A stretch of 64,000 nucleotides of DNA, taken from contig CAIIXF020000001.1 in NCBI GenBank assembly GCA_903813345.2, positions 49,429,885 to 49,493,884 of the forward strand, written 5' to 3'. Origin of the DNA: Owenia fusiformis (Eukaryota > Annelida > Polychaeta > Sabellida > Oweniidae). Below are positions 12,102-23,599 of the stretch, piece after piece; positions within the stretch are counted from its first letter, which is position 1, and each line of letters opens with the position of its first letter. The notes beneath the pieces are model-generated. The model saw nothing but the letters and a program-made list of their open reading frames with translations, was not told the origin of the DNA and searched no databases. A program made the position numbers and the translations under genes.

Positions 12102-12982
12102 TGAACCTAGCTAGTATATTATGTCAGTATCCTTACTAATGGTAAGTAATATTCCTAAAGTTTCTGCCGTTTAAAGTCTTCTGATATTCCAATCTTTAAC
12201 CTTATATATCGACTCAATACTGTAACATTTCTTAATGATACAGAATGAAATACTTAAATAAAACATTGACATTTATGATTTTACATATGATTTGACAGCA
12301 TCATGCCTCTTTCTTTATTCATGGAGTGTTTCTAAAGCATTTCATACTTTGACATGCAATGCATTAAAATATAAAACGAAGGGATAATGTCAAAATAATC
12401 AATACACAATCTCTAAATTAGTTTTCTCTAAAATTCTAACTTCATTTTTGAGGCAACTTTCAGAATTTGGTTTTACAATTGTCACAAATTTTTTTCCCAA
12501 CATTTCATTTGTTTATTTTTCTACCCTTAAACAGAGGCTCAAGATCTTGTTTATCATGTGCAGTATTAGAGCTGAAAGTAACATATGTTGGATAATCCTT
12601 TGATGTTAAAGGTTAAAATAAAGTCAATTGCAGTTATGTAATAAAGGATTATTAACATTTCAGATAAAATATTGGTATATGACCTGGTTGTGATATACAT
12701 CTGTGTGTTATGGGGCACCACAAAAGTTTTCTACTTGAATCTATACAGAATGAACTTACTGTACTCCCTGTTAATTTCACGAGTTTTAATTTCACGAATT
12801 TTGAGAAAACACGATTTTGCGTATATTGAATTTTGTGGATTCCATAATTTAAAATCTCATTATTCTCTGAATCTTCAAGCTCTATAAATTAAGTAACCTC
12901 ATGTATAGTAAGTACACCTACCTAATGTCATATTTGGATTAGATTTACAACCAGAACAACGGCAACGCCAAAGCGTAGCGAA
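12102..12982. other. Region upstream of the chosen GLT8D1-like start, no gene recognised
   Basis: AT-rich DNA. A word TACTGTACTCCC near 12766, also present near 35280, resembles a MITE end. The in-phase alternative first exon ATG ACA TTA G (12931-12922) sits here. The 5' UTR and promoter of the GLT8D1-like gene are presumably in this stretch, but no clear motif was found. Confidence 0.4.
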
Positions 12983-13984
12983 TCCCATCGAACAGAAATG
13001 GCTGGCATTTTACAAACAAAATATATAGCAAATATCGTAAAATAACACACATAAGAAAGGCCACCATTTTCAAAATGGTTGCTCACTAGCCAAGTTGTCA
13101 TCAGAAGAAGTAATATGCTTTTAAGTAGCTACATATAAAATCTTTAAAAAATCGCCCATGCATACATCGTCGCGTGAGAATAACTTTGTACTATCTGCCA
13201 TTTTCAAAAAAATTGAGATAGACATGGAATTTTACTATTTGAAACACAGGCTGTCATCTCAGATACATGCCCCATCTCAATTCCCTCTCATTAAGCTAGA
13301 ATTCAGTGTGAAATTGTACCATCTCCAGACAAACAGCTTATTTCTAATTTCAAATTGTCATATCTGATATCAACTGTTTCAACCAATCAACTGTCTAAGA
13401 ATTGGTCATGTGACTTACAAAACTTGGAGTTATAACAATCTTATATTAAAACGAAGTATGCCAATATGCATGTTATTGTATCTAGAATGAAATAATGTTT
13501 TGTAACACAATACAATGCCAGTTGGCATGCCTGGCCTTTCATGTTTTAGTTTTAGAGCTATTACAAGTAGATCAAAAAAATAAAATGATACAGTATGTGT
13601 AATCACATGCATATTCAAATTATATGCCCTCAATTACTCTTTGTATTATGGATGCTCATTGGATTATTCATGGCCACATGATATGAAATAGAATTATTAA
13701 TTTCCTCGAAAACCTAAATCCTCGCTACCAGGGAAGATGAAAAGTACAAATGACCAGTTAATTAGATCATGTGAGCAGTCAAAAGTACCCTTTATCTTCC
13801 CTGCTACCAGGTCTTATAGGGGTTTGAATGGCCAAATGCAATAGAAATGCATATACGAAGCTGTCATCATTAAATGTTGAAAATGAAAGACTACTTATTT
13901 GTTTCTTCAAATAGAGTACATAATAATAGGTTATATACTAGATATAGTAATCAAAACAAATAGTAACTGTCATATTTTGCACTA

Positions 13985-14888
13985 CAGAGTGTCTCAAAAA
14001 ATGTTACACTTACAAAAAGTTCAATATCTTTCATAATTTTGACTTTTCCCATTAAATTACTTTGAATACCAACAGACAAATCTTTCTCAAATAATTTGAC
14101 ACTATCAGATTCAAAATCTGTCCTTGATTGGTTCCACAGGACAGCTTTTAGTGTCCCAAAGTAAAATCTGACTTGCGCCAAGTTCTAAGTGATTGGGTGG
14201 ACAATATGACAAAAGAGGAACAGTTTCTTTAACATTTAACTTTCTTCTGAGCAGAAGTTTGACCTTTGCGAGTCATTCTGTAATTTTCCTCTTTTTCTTA
14301 CATATGGTCATTTGGTCTATCCACATAAACATGTGGTCCCCTCAACATGTTGAATGTGAAAGCAAATCTGAGGATTTAGTTTGTGATGCTGTAAAGCGCT
14401 TTCAGAGGCCCTTTGAAAAGCAAGGGTCTAAAGTGGGATGACCCTGGGTGCCAATCAATTGGGTAATTCAATGCTGCTTTCTGATTTCCAAAGAGTTCTA
14501 CCAAACGATCTGCCACAGGCCCTTGTACCATCATGTTGCCAGCAAATGTAACCAAATTGAACCTTTGACAATGACATGTTGCATTTCTATCCAGGAAAGA
14601 AACAACTGGATCATTGATCATATCAAGATATCACTGTCCACAGCATTCACACCAAAAAAGAATTGATCAACATGTCCAACCACTGAGAAGTTGGCGCAAA
14701 TCAGATTTCACATGCGTCTATAAAATCTGTCCTGTGCAGCCAATCATGGACGGATTTTAAATCTGATGGAGTGGATTTATTCTGGAAAGGCTGGTATTTT
14801 GGTATCTAAGTATATTGTAGGGATAAAGTCAAAATCATGAAAGATATTGAACTTTTTGTAAGTGTAACATTTTTTTTGAGACACACTG
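13985..14888 (-). mobile_element. Tc1/mariner-like element relic, 904 bp, TA target sites
   Basis: The ends CAGAGTGTCTC and CAGTGTGTCTC (reverse complement of the right end) are flanked by TA at 13983-13984 and 14889-14890. The inverted arms stay similar for about 200 bp each (for example GTTACACTTACAAAAAGTTC). The middle keeps a broken transposase on the minus strand. TA duplication, end sequence and transposase remnant agree on the IS630/Tc1/mariner superfamily. Confidence 0.75.
14376..14621 (-). pseudogene. Degenerate mariner-type transposase C-terminal fragment
   Basis: The 81-codon reading contains FLDRNATCHC, resembling the family's FQQDGATCHT block with its catalytic Asp. It is followed by DWHPGSSHFRPLLF, resembling DWPPRSPDLTPLDFFLWG, in which the second conserved Asp and the Leu-Trp end are lost. 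The fragment ends within the element and lacks the N-terminal DNA-binding domain, so it cannot encode an active enzyme. The assignment rests on these two blocks only. Confidence 0.55.
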
Positions 14889-16319
14889 TACATTGCTCAA
14901 AGGCAATCACTGTCTGTATACTATTGAAATCTCTTTCAAAATGATGTTTTATAGTTTGTGGAATAAAGCTAAATCTATTTAAACTAGCTTTAACTTTTAC
15001 TGACCATACACTATATCAATAAGGAGTTATCCTTATGTTAGTATAGTCCCTTAAAACACTTATTTTATTTTCTCTTCACCTATGATTTGCTTTGCGCTTT
15101 TCACTGAACATCTGGGATCTTTTTAGTTATTTTATTACTAGTATGTTTTTCAGATTTGTCCTTTCTTTTTTCATTTTTGGGATCATTGTTTTTAGATCAT
15201 CTACATTTTATTTTGGAAAAGTAACAAATTGGTTCAATTTCTTTACAAAGAGCCACTCTTAGTCTCCACTTCTACAATTGCTTCAATTCCCAATTGTACT
15301 CCACAGAGTAGTAGCAAACAACAGAAAATGAATGTATAATGATAGCTGCATCCCAATGAACAAAATGTGATTACCTAAATCGAGGTTTCATCACTTTCAT
15401 TAATCTAAAATGAATTACAATTTATTTTTCTATTTTCAAATTTCTTCCATGTGCATGTAATAAAAATTGGTTATGTCTTAGGCCCTAGGGATCTGAAACC
15501 TGCTGGTCAAAATGGAATTACGGACCAGTTGCAATGTTATTCTCCTATACCCAGTGAAAAAATCAACTGGTCTGTATCAAAAATAACCTGATAATGACCA
15601 GCGGACCGGCCCTTAGGGGCTACATTGTAATGTGCTGGGAGGTTTAGGCTACAGGGTTTATACCGAGGGAAATATGTGGGGGACCGTATTGGCATCATTT
15701 GTTTCAATGCATTGTACTTCTGCCTTAGTTTCAAAGGCAATAAACTCTTTTTGAAGGGTGTCCTGAGATTCCTAAACTAAGAAATAATTGTACTTATTTG
15801 AGAAATTGATTTTAAAGTTTTATAAATTGAATTTTCTTTATTTTATCAAATAATATTCTTTGGTTTTTGAAGACCTTTTTACAAAGCAAAACATTATTTT
15901 TCATTCTAGATACAATAACATGCATATTGGCATACTTTGTTTTAATATTTAATTTTATATATATAATTTTTGTTATAAGTTTTGCAAGTCACATGACCAA
16001 TTCTTAGAGAGTTGATTGGTTGAAACAGTTGATATCAGATATGACAATTTGAAATTAGAAATAAGCTGTTATTCCGGTGGGAAATTGTATCAACTCCATT
16101 TCCATAGTTTTAAAAAAGGATCTTGTAAATTGTTTCAAGGTATGATATTTCATATAAGATATCTCTAGGGTGAGACCAGGTGACATACAAAAAATCAAGT
16201 TTCACATAGCAATACTAAGTAAGATACAGACCTCTAAACTTTCAAACCTTGATTTCTCAGTTCCGTAAAAATGTGAGATAGTACAAAGTTATTCTCATGC
16301 GATGACATGTAAATGCTGG

Positions 16320-17200
16320 CCATTTCTTAAAATGGCCGCCTACTACCCAAAATGTCATAAGACAGTATGCAATCCTTACGAGTATTCACATATCAAATAT
16401 GAACAAAATCGCTCTATTACTTTTTGAATTATAATAAAAAATGTAAAATAACACACATAAAAATGGTGGCCATTTTTCAAAATGGCCCACTACTCCCCAA
16501 AGTTTTATTAGACAATGTGCCAAGTATTCACATATCAAATATGAACAAAATCACTCCAATACTTTTGGAGTTATAGTAAAAAATGTAAAAATGACGGCCA
16601 TTTTTTAAAAATCGCCACCTACGCGAAGTGTCATGAGACAGTGTGCAAGGTTCATAAGTATTCACATATCAAATCTGAACAAAATCGCTCCACTTCTTTT
16701 CAAGTTATAGTAAAAAAACGTACAAAATGGTGGCCATTTTTCTACTACCCAAAGTGTCATTAGACAGTGTGCCATGCTTATAGTATTCACATATAAAATA
16801 TGAACAAAATCGCTCTACTACTTTTTGAGTTATAGTTAAAAATGTAAAATAACACACGTAAAATGGCCCCCTACTACCCAAAATGTCATTAGACATTCGG
16901 CCATGCTTAAAGTATTCACATACCAAATATGAACAAAATCGCTCAACTACTTTTTGACTTACAGTAAAAAATGTTAAATAACACACATAAAAATGGCGGC
17001 CATTTTGAAAAATGCCCGCCTACTACCAAAAATGTCATTAAACATTGTGTCATGCTTAAAGTATTCACATACCAAATATGAACAAAATCGCTCCACTATT
17101 TTTCAAGTTACAGCAAAAATCGTAAAAAGACGTGCAAAGGCAGCCATTTTTCAAGATGGCTGCCATGTATTTCTTCTGTATTTACATTTCTAGCTTAATC
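16320..17200. repeat. Divergent tandem core, 125-150-bp units
   Basis: The word GAACAAAATC or a close variant occurs at 16401, 16543, 16677, 16802, 16931 and 17080, with one more at 17379. Each unit has a GTATTCACATA word and an AAAATGG/CCATTTT pair. A single unit is present in the element at 35647-36349 in the opposite orientation. Confidence 0.8.
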
Positions 17201-17815
17201 AATGTCCTATATAACTTTTTTACATTTAAAACATATTGCTATTACAGTTTTATATGCAGTACCTAAATAACTGTAAAATCGGCACTAAAATGGCCGCCAT
17301 TTTTAAATGAGCGGCCATTTTAAAAATCCGTTTTCGAGCAGAACTTCTTCCCCCATTGGGTATATGTGTACAAAATATGAACAAAATCGGGCCAACGGTA
17401 TTTGAGTTATTGCCCGGACGGACGTACGGACGGACGTACGTACGGACGGACGGAGGCGTTCCCTATATCCCTCCAAACTTCGTTCGATGGGATAATTACT
17501 ACTAGATCTTGGCCAAAGGCATGCTGCACCTTAACTTCTATTACATGGTCTTTTTTGGTTTGTTTCATCTATTTGACAGAAATCGTTGCTTAAGTATCAC
17601 ATTTACCACAAACCCAACCAGCAACTGGAGAATTATACCTTAGTGGAACAACACCCAGTCAGACTCCCTCAGATCCAAGTGTTGTCATATTAACTGGTGA
17701 AACATCAACACCAGCTCTACCTGCTGGGGAGAACAAAGATTTACAAGCAGCAAACAGAGACCTTGAGGCACAGAACAAAAAACTCAGGTCAAAAGTTATA
17801 AAATTAGAGTCCAAG

Positions 17816-18682
17816 ATGGAAGACCTAGATTCTCAGTACAACCAAGAAATAAAGCTGAAATCTGCTAAAATGGTAGACCTAGAGAATAGGCTTAAGGTGT
17901 CTGATCAGCAAAGAAAAGACGAGGCAGAGGCATTCACCATACTCCATGCACAAGACACAAAAGACCTTGAACGCCAAATAAATGAGCTAAAAGCTGAATT
18001 ATCAGATACCTCTAAAAAGTTGCATGGGGCCATTGTTGACAATAAAACGCTATACCACAAAGTGCGCTCATTGACAGAAAAGCTCCAAACAGACAATCAT
18101 CCAATCAGCTGCAGCATTCCGCAAAGCATCCAACCTGAGCCAGCCCATTCATTGCCAAGTACACCTCGTCCCACTAGAGGCCCCGCTGGATCTAGCAGAC
18201 CCCCGACAAGACCCTTTAGTAGACCCCCTGCGGCTCACAAAGGTGCCAGCACATCTAAATCCTCCAAGCCAATCCCACCTCACAAGAAAGGCACAAGCAA
18301 AACAGTGCATATAATGTACTCAAGCAATGGTAAAGGTCTAGCAGGAGTCATGATGAGTAAGGATAAGGCTATTTCTGCAACCTCATCAGTTTATAGTGGT
18401 GGAAAAATAGAGACGGGCACGCACAGTTTAGAGAAAGGTGATATCAAGGAGTCCACTGATTTCAAGTTCATAGGACTAGGGACCAATAATATCCCAACTG
18501 ATCATCCACAAGATATGGTATACGAACTCAAGAATTTAATGCAAACTGCGAAGAATAAACATCCCAGATCAAAATTAGTCTTGTGTGGTATTCATCACCG
18601 TGGTGACAGTCATGACAGTAGAACGAGGGACATTTGGAATTCAAAGATTGGAAACTTATTAATGCATTGCCAGGAAATGTAA
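17816..18682 (+). pseudogene. LINE ORF1-like protein with coiled coil and esterase-like segment
   Basis: The frame is open from about 17595, with the first Met at 17816 (288 codons). Residues 1-95 are rich in Glu, Lys and Leu with heptad character and predict a coiled coil. Residues 100-165 are Pro/Ser/Thr-rich. The C-terminal part has SSNGKGL, GLGTNN and a later IHHRGD. This order resembles the SGNH-esterase domain of CR1-type ORF1 proteins, with GTNN where the family has GTND. It ends abruptly after DIWNSKIG in sequence overlapping the RT frame, which marks the internal deletion junction near 18640. Confidence 0.6.
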
Positions 18683-20755
18683 TTAAAGATATACCCGTTC
18701 CCCCTGAGGACCTATTAGCTTTTTTTCAAAATCTGGCAAAGCCCCCAAACTTAGATTATTTTGATAACGAGGCACTCCAAAAGATGAATGACTATATTCA
18801 AGACTACATTCCAATTAATTCTAATTCTAATGACCCTAATTTAAATCTCTGCCATGATATCATAGATAACAGAATTAGTCAAATTGAGGTTTATAATGCT
18901 TTTAAAAGAGTAAACTCTAATAAATCAGCCGGCATTGATGGCATCCCATCAAACATAATTCGTAATTGTGAGGCTCTTATTCCAGATTTCACGGCACTTT
19001 TTAATGCAATATTTGACAGTGGAAATTATCCACAGGACTGGAGCATTGGTATGTTGAGTCCGCTTTTTAAACAAGGAAGTAGACTTAAAGCTGATAACTA
19101 CAGAGGTATTAATGTATTAGCTTGCATTGGTAATGTATTTGACTCCATTATTCAAAATCGACTTGTTTTTAACGCACAGGTACAGAATATTCAAGATCCT
19201 CTACAGGGTGCATATAAGGAAAATAGCCGTACAATTGATAACATATTTTTACTACAAACATTAATTAACAAATCTAAACTGCTTAAAAAAACTTTGTTTA
19301 CATGTATGGTTGACTTCAAAAAGGCATCGTTCAGTTTTGCTATACAAACTCAGTAAAAGTGGCATAAGTCCTCATACCAAAATGTATAAAATCATTGACA
19401 ATATGTATTCCAAATCTCAATCTTGTCTAAAGTTAAAGAATGGAGTAACAGATTATTTTAATACTGATATAGGGGTTTTGCAAGGGAGTGCGCTTAGTAC
19501 TTTTTTATTCAATCATTTCATCGATGATCTGACTTTACAATTACCAGCACACTGTGGTGTTATTTTAAACGGTAAAAGGTTAAATCATCTTCTATGGGCG
19601 GATGACCTCGTATTGATCTCAGAATCCAGTGACGGATTGCAGCTATTGCTTGACACACTTTTTTCTTTTTGTAAGACTAACAGGTTAATTGTCAACACAA
19701 TGAAAACTAAAGCACTTATCTTCAATTCTAAAAGATCATTCAAATTTGAATTTAATGACCAAACTATAGAATGTGTCAAAGAATACAAATATTTAGGTCT
19801 CATTCTCACCAATAATAACAGATTTGATCTGAACACTAAGTACCTTAAAGAACAATCAAAAAAGGCACTTTTTAAGATAAAGCAACAATATAAGAAGTTT
19901 AATGATGTACCACCGGATGTGGCTCTTCATCTGTTTAATGCGTTAGTTAGTCCTATTTTATGTTATGCATGTGAAATATGGTATGATAAAAAGCAAATGA
20001 AAGCAATTGAGTCAATTCATTTGTCTTTTTTAAAGTCAACATTAGGTGTTAAATCACAAACTGCAAGCCCTGCTGTATATGGTGACCTAGGTAGATACCC
20101 ATTATCAATCAAAATTGAATCTTACATTATAAAATACTGGCTAAGACTTCAAAATTTTCCAGAGGGTAATGTATTAAATCAAGCATACTTATATGATAGG
20201 GGTAATCAAGAGTTAGGGTTTAAAAGTTGGTCAAGCAAGGTTTATGATATACTCAGAAAATGTGATTTACTAGATTATTGGAATAATCAAAATCTGGATA
20301 CTGAAAATCTGGTAAATATGGTTGAAAAGAAATTAAAAATATTATTTGTAGAAAAATGGAAAAATGATTTGAACACTTATCCTATATTGAGAACGTACAA
20401 ATTATTTAAAAATGATTTTGGTAAAGAATTGTACTTGAAACTAGATAATAAAAAGTATAGATTGGCTACAAGTAGATTTAGAATGAGTTCTCATCAGTTA
20501 GCAATTGAGACTGGAAGACATACAAAGCCAAAACCAAAACCTTTAGAGGAAAGAATATGTAATATTTGTAAAGATGTAGAGGATGAATGTCATTTCTTTT
20601 TAGCTTGTACAAAAAATGATGAGAATAGGCAAATATTATATACAAAAGCCCGTGAAAATTTATTTGTCAATCTTATTTCTAGTAAAAATGTAACCTTGCA
20701 AAGACATATTGGCAAATTCATTTACCATTCATTTAAGAATTTAGCATGGTCATAA
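18634..20755 (+). pseudogene. LINE reverse transcriptase (ORF2 remnant), frameshifted
   Basis: Two overlapping frames (18634-19356 and 19310-20755) together cover the RT fingers, palm and C-terminus. The first ends in MVDFKKA, the start of palm motif A. A frameshift with loss of a few codons falls immediately after it, and the second frame resumes at SVLLYKLSKSGI. The second frame has VLQGSALS (motif B region), WADDLVLIS (catalytic ADD motif) and a C-terminal CNICKDVEDECHFFLAC segment with spaced Cys and His, typical of CR1/L2-type ORF2 ends. The endonuclease and RT N-terminus are missing. The copy cannot encode a working enzyme. Confidence 0.85.
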
Positions 20756-20925
20756 TGCATTGTGTGTGCACCACACTATTATTGTTATCTTATATATTTT
20801 TATATATTTTTTTGTATTTTTAGTTTAGTTGGTGTTTTGTAGGTTAGATATGTAGTTTACCATAGTTCTGACTAATGTAATCATGTTATGATACTATATG
20901 TCAATAAAAGTTATATATATATATA

Positions 20926-22900
20926 TTGCCCAATAACAAGTTGGACAAACGTTTTACAAAACATGAAATGCAATGGAGTCCCAGGTAATAAAACATTTCA
21001 CAAATCCCCAGGGATTTAATTTACAATTTCGCAAAGATTAATTTTAACAAGCGAAAATTACTAGGAGTACAGTACAGTAATCCATTCTATTAGCTGCTAG
21101 ACCATCCATCCACCCTTAACAAAACAGAATTTTCGAAAGTGTAAATTTTGGTTCTTTAAAATTAAAAGGACAATCGTAAAAGGTCTTGATGCAGTAAAAG
21201 TAAAACCTGAGGCAAAACTCCACAGATGACTCTGTTGGAAAGGTAGAGAAGAAAAAATTCCAACTAAAAATTGTGGCGATGGTTGATTGAAATCAAGATT
21301 TATCAAGGCCTGTAGCCAGGGGGAGGTTCGAGGGCCCTCCTGGCCAAAAAATCTTTAAAAATCATGCAGTTTTTCACCATTCTGAGCATTTTTCAAGTGA
21401 TTTTAGCCATTTTTGGGCCAAAGTTGTCAAAAGTGAACCCCCTGAATTTCACCAGTGAAAACATACAGATTTTATATCTTATTTTGGTTTATTATTTCTA
21501 ACTTGTATAATTTTACAAAAATATGACAAAATGCTTCAATCTTTTACTTCAAATATCTGACTTTTAGTGGTGATGATTGATAAAATAAGCAATCAAACGG
21601 CCAATTAGATGAATTAGTTTTATATGCAATAAACTATTGTCTCTTGTAATTTAGAAAGTTACAGCAAAATATTTTGCGTGTTGAGTATGAATTTATTGAT
21701 CTATATTACAATATGCACTGTGGTCTTTTGATTGCTGGTCTTTTGATTGCTGGCCTTTTACAACATGTCTAATAAAAATGTTAAGGCTATTAAATTCAAG
21801 GCTATCTCATATGTAAATTAGCGAGAAGTGGCACCATTGAAGAATTTTGAAATATCCAACTCTATCATGAATTTTGTACAATACCTTGAAAATAAAAATG
21901 TCTAGTATCCTAAAGGTATGGAAATCTTTTGCATTAATTAGTGATTGGGATTAAAGAATCACAGATTATATGGAACCACTAGATGAGTTAGTACATTTTG
22001 ATAGCACAATGGGAGCAAGCATTTCATAGTTTGTCACATATGTCATTGTTCGGAACTTGTGTTGGATTATGGTACTCACCCCTCATGTTGATTTTAAATT
22101 GGGAGAAAATGTGACTTACTGCATTTCCAATATGATAGATATCTTAAATCTAAATTAAGTGATTGTGTTGGAAACTGCCAAAGGTATTTTCTCGTAACCT
22201 CTTCTTTGGAAAGCCACGTGACTATACATGCCTGTTTAGGTCCCCAGGAATTTAAAAATGGGCATAAGGTATGCAATTTTTTATTTGTCAATTAACGTAC
22301 AATATACGACATATGATTGGTCGCTTGTTTTATTGCCTGAGTGATTGACAGGGTATCGATGATTGTTTGTTTTGCAGGTTGGTTGGTTTTTTGGTAGATA
22401 GTTCGTTGCTTGGTTATTTGCATGATTGGTTGGATGGCTTGTCCATTTAGTTGGAAGTCATGGTTGGGTGGTTGGTTGCTTGGATTTTTGGTGGCACATT
22501 TTAGGCCATAAAATGAAAATAATCAAATTCCTAACCCTGCTATGTTAGGTACCTGGTCACCCGGTTACCCGTTTTTTACACAAACCCTTCAGAGATTGCC
22601 TGGCTAGTCTGTTTTAAGCAGAAATTCTTCTGTATTTTGCCAATTATCTTCAATTTGAGGTGGATTTGATAGACTATACTCTAAAAACTCTGGTGTTAGA
22701 CAATCAAAAAATCCATTTATTCTCTCATTTGGCCTTATTCTTAAGTATTCCCTCCATATATAATAAGTTTGGCCGATGCCTTATCTAGCGCCACCTACCT
22801 TTTGTCAGTTAATCACAGGAAATTGAATAGAAATCCCCTTCTCTCATATCACGCAAATCATTTCTCCCTTGCATTCGTCTCAAATTCCAACATGGAAGAG
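20926..22900. other. Intergenic DNA with a MITE fragment and a GT-rich stretch
   Basis: A block at about 21305-21430 (CCTGTAGCCAGGGGGAGG, then ATCATGCAGTTTTTCACC) matches the MITE at 56538-56707. About 22313-22495 is rich in GGTTGGTT/GATTGG words, a degenerate simple repeat. No coding exon was recognised. Confidence 0.5.
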
Positions 22901-22912
22901 ATTCTAAGAAAA

Positions 22913-22920
22913 TGACGTCA
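22913..22920. promoter_or_regulatory. Palindromic CRE motif TGACGTCA
   Basis: A perfect TGACGTCA lies 79 bp upstream of the small reading frame at 22992. A second perfect copy is at 23157-23164, overlapping that frame's stop codon. The motif is the CREB/ATF consensus. Whether it acts as a promoter here is inference. Confidence 0.3.
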
Positions 22921-22991
22921 TCGACAAATGGACTCGTCGAAACGTAGGGGACAAGGTATGTATATATCAAACGCAGCCATCTTTCTTTACA

Positions 22992-23159
22992 ATGGGGAGT
23001 TACAAGTATAGCTCCTCACTTTATGTGGTAAAGAAGAAATTATCAGACTTGGTCGTACATCTTCACCAGGCTCTCGAGAAGGAGATGACTGAACGAAGCC
23101 AAAATAAATGTCATTTTTCACCCCTGTTAGATAAACTCGCCCAATATTTGGAAATCTGA
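22992..23159 (+). CDS. Candidate small protein of 55 residues, unrecognised
   Basis: The frame ATG GGG AGT to TGA encodes a Lys- and Leu-rich, probably helical peptide (contains VKKKLSDLVVHLHQALEK). It could also be a shadow: the opposite strand has a 77-codon open frame over the same bases (23220-22987). No homologue was recognised and no splice donor follows. An unspliced upstream segment has a possible donor (ACAAG then GTATGT) near 22951. Weakly supported. Confidence 0.2.
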   Translation: MGSYKYSSSLYVVKKKLSDLVVHLHQALEKEMTERSQNKCHFSPLLDKLAQYLEI

Positions 23160-23599
23160 CGTCAGTCAAACACAGGGCAATGAGAATTTTTCTGAAGAAA
23201 ATAACTGACCTGTCCTTCAAAGTTTGTATCGATTTTGGAGTATTTCTGTTCCTAGCTATGAAATGGATAAAAACACTTGACCATAAAACTGTGATTCATC
23301 GAATGTAAGTAGGTAAATGTAGCTTTTTCAGAAAATGGATTTTTTGATCGTCGAACAGCATACTTTTTAGAGTGTAATTTATTTGGGATTATTGCTAAAA
23401 GGATGATCTTTGTGGAGAAATCAACCGATAGCCAGCGGGTACGCTGGCAAATTCAAACAATATTTGTTATTGAACTTGGAAAGAAGAAATGTAGACTAAT
23501 GATTTGGGCTTGCCCAAAACTGAATACTTACTGTGATTGGAAGACCGTAGGCCTACAAACTTAAATGCACTAAGCTTAGGTGCAAATATAGTAAATCTA

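Larger units (their letters stand above)
13160..16310. repeat. Large inverted repeat, arms of about 350-420 bp
   Basis: About 13160-13515 matches the reverse complement of about 15885-16310. Shared words include GAGAATAACTTTGTACTATC, AACAGCTTATTTC and GTCATATCTGATATCAACTG. The spacer of about 2.4 kb contains the mariner relic. The arms are part of the repeat family that ends at 12983 and 17492. Confidence 0.75.
12983..17492. mobile_element. Composite pearl/Helentron-like element with nested insertions
   Basis: The left word TCCCATCGAAC (12983-12993) is the reverse complement of GTTCGATGGGA at 17482-17492. The right part has a divergent tandem core (16.3-17.2 kb), AAAATGGCNGCCATTTT words, (GGAC)n at about 17415-17453 and CTATATCCCTCC. 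The compact relative at 35647-36349 carries the same two ends only about 0.7 kb apart. The 2.4 kb between the inverted arms here, including a mariner relic, is therefore best read as later insertion. Alternatively, two separate copies have been joined. Confidence 0.5.
17500..20925 (+). mobile_element. Non-LTR retrotransposon (CR1/L2-like LINE), internally deleted
   Basis: An ORF1-like coding block is followed directly by a reverse transcriptase block with no apurinic endonuclease between them. The 3' end has AATAAAAG and a (TA)n tail at about 20902-20925. The 5' end abuts the right end of the pearl-like element. Target duplications were not resolved. The CR1/L2 clade is suggested by the esterase-like ORF1 and the C-terminal Cys/His segment; it was not tested by phylogeny. 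Confidence 0.8.

Noticed and set aside
12922-12931. MTL as first exon of the GLT8D1-like gene
   Set aside because: Phase fits, but it is a 10-nt coding exon beside a repeat end. The alternative at 12101-12077 gives a basic tail typical of type II Golgi proteins. Kept only as an alternative.
21325-21340. GGTTCGAGGGCCC resembling a tRNA T-arm
   Set aside because: No matching acceptor, D or anticodon arms can be formed around it. It is part of a MITE fragment.
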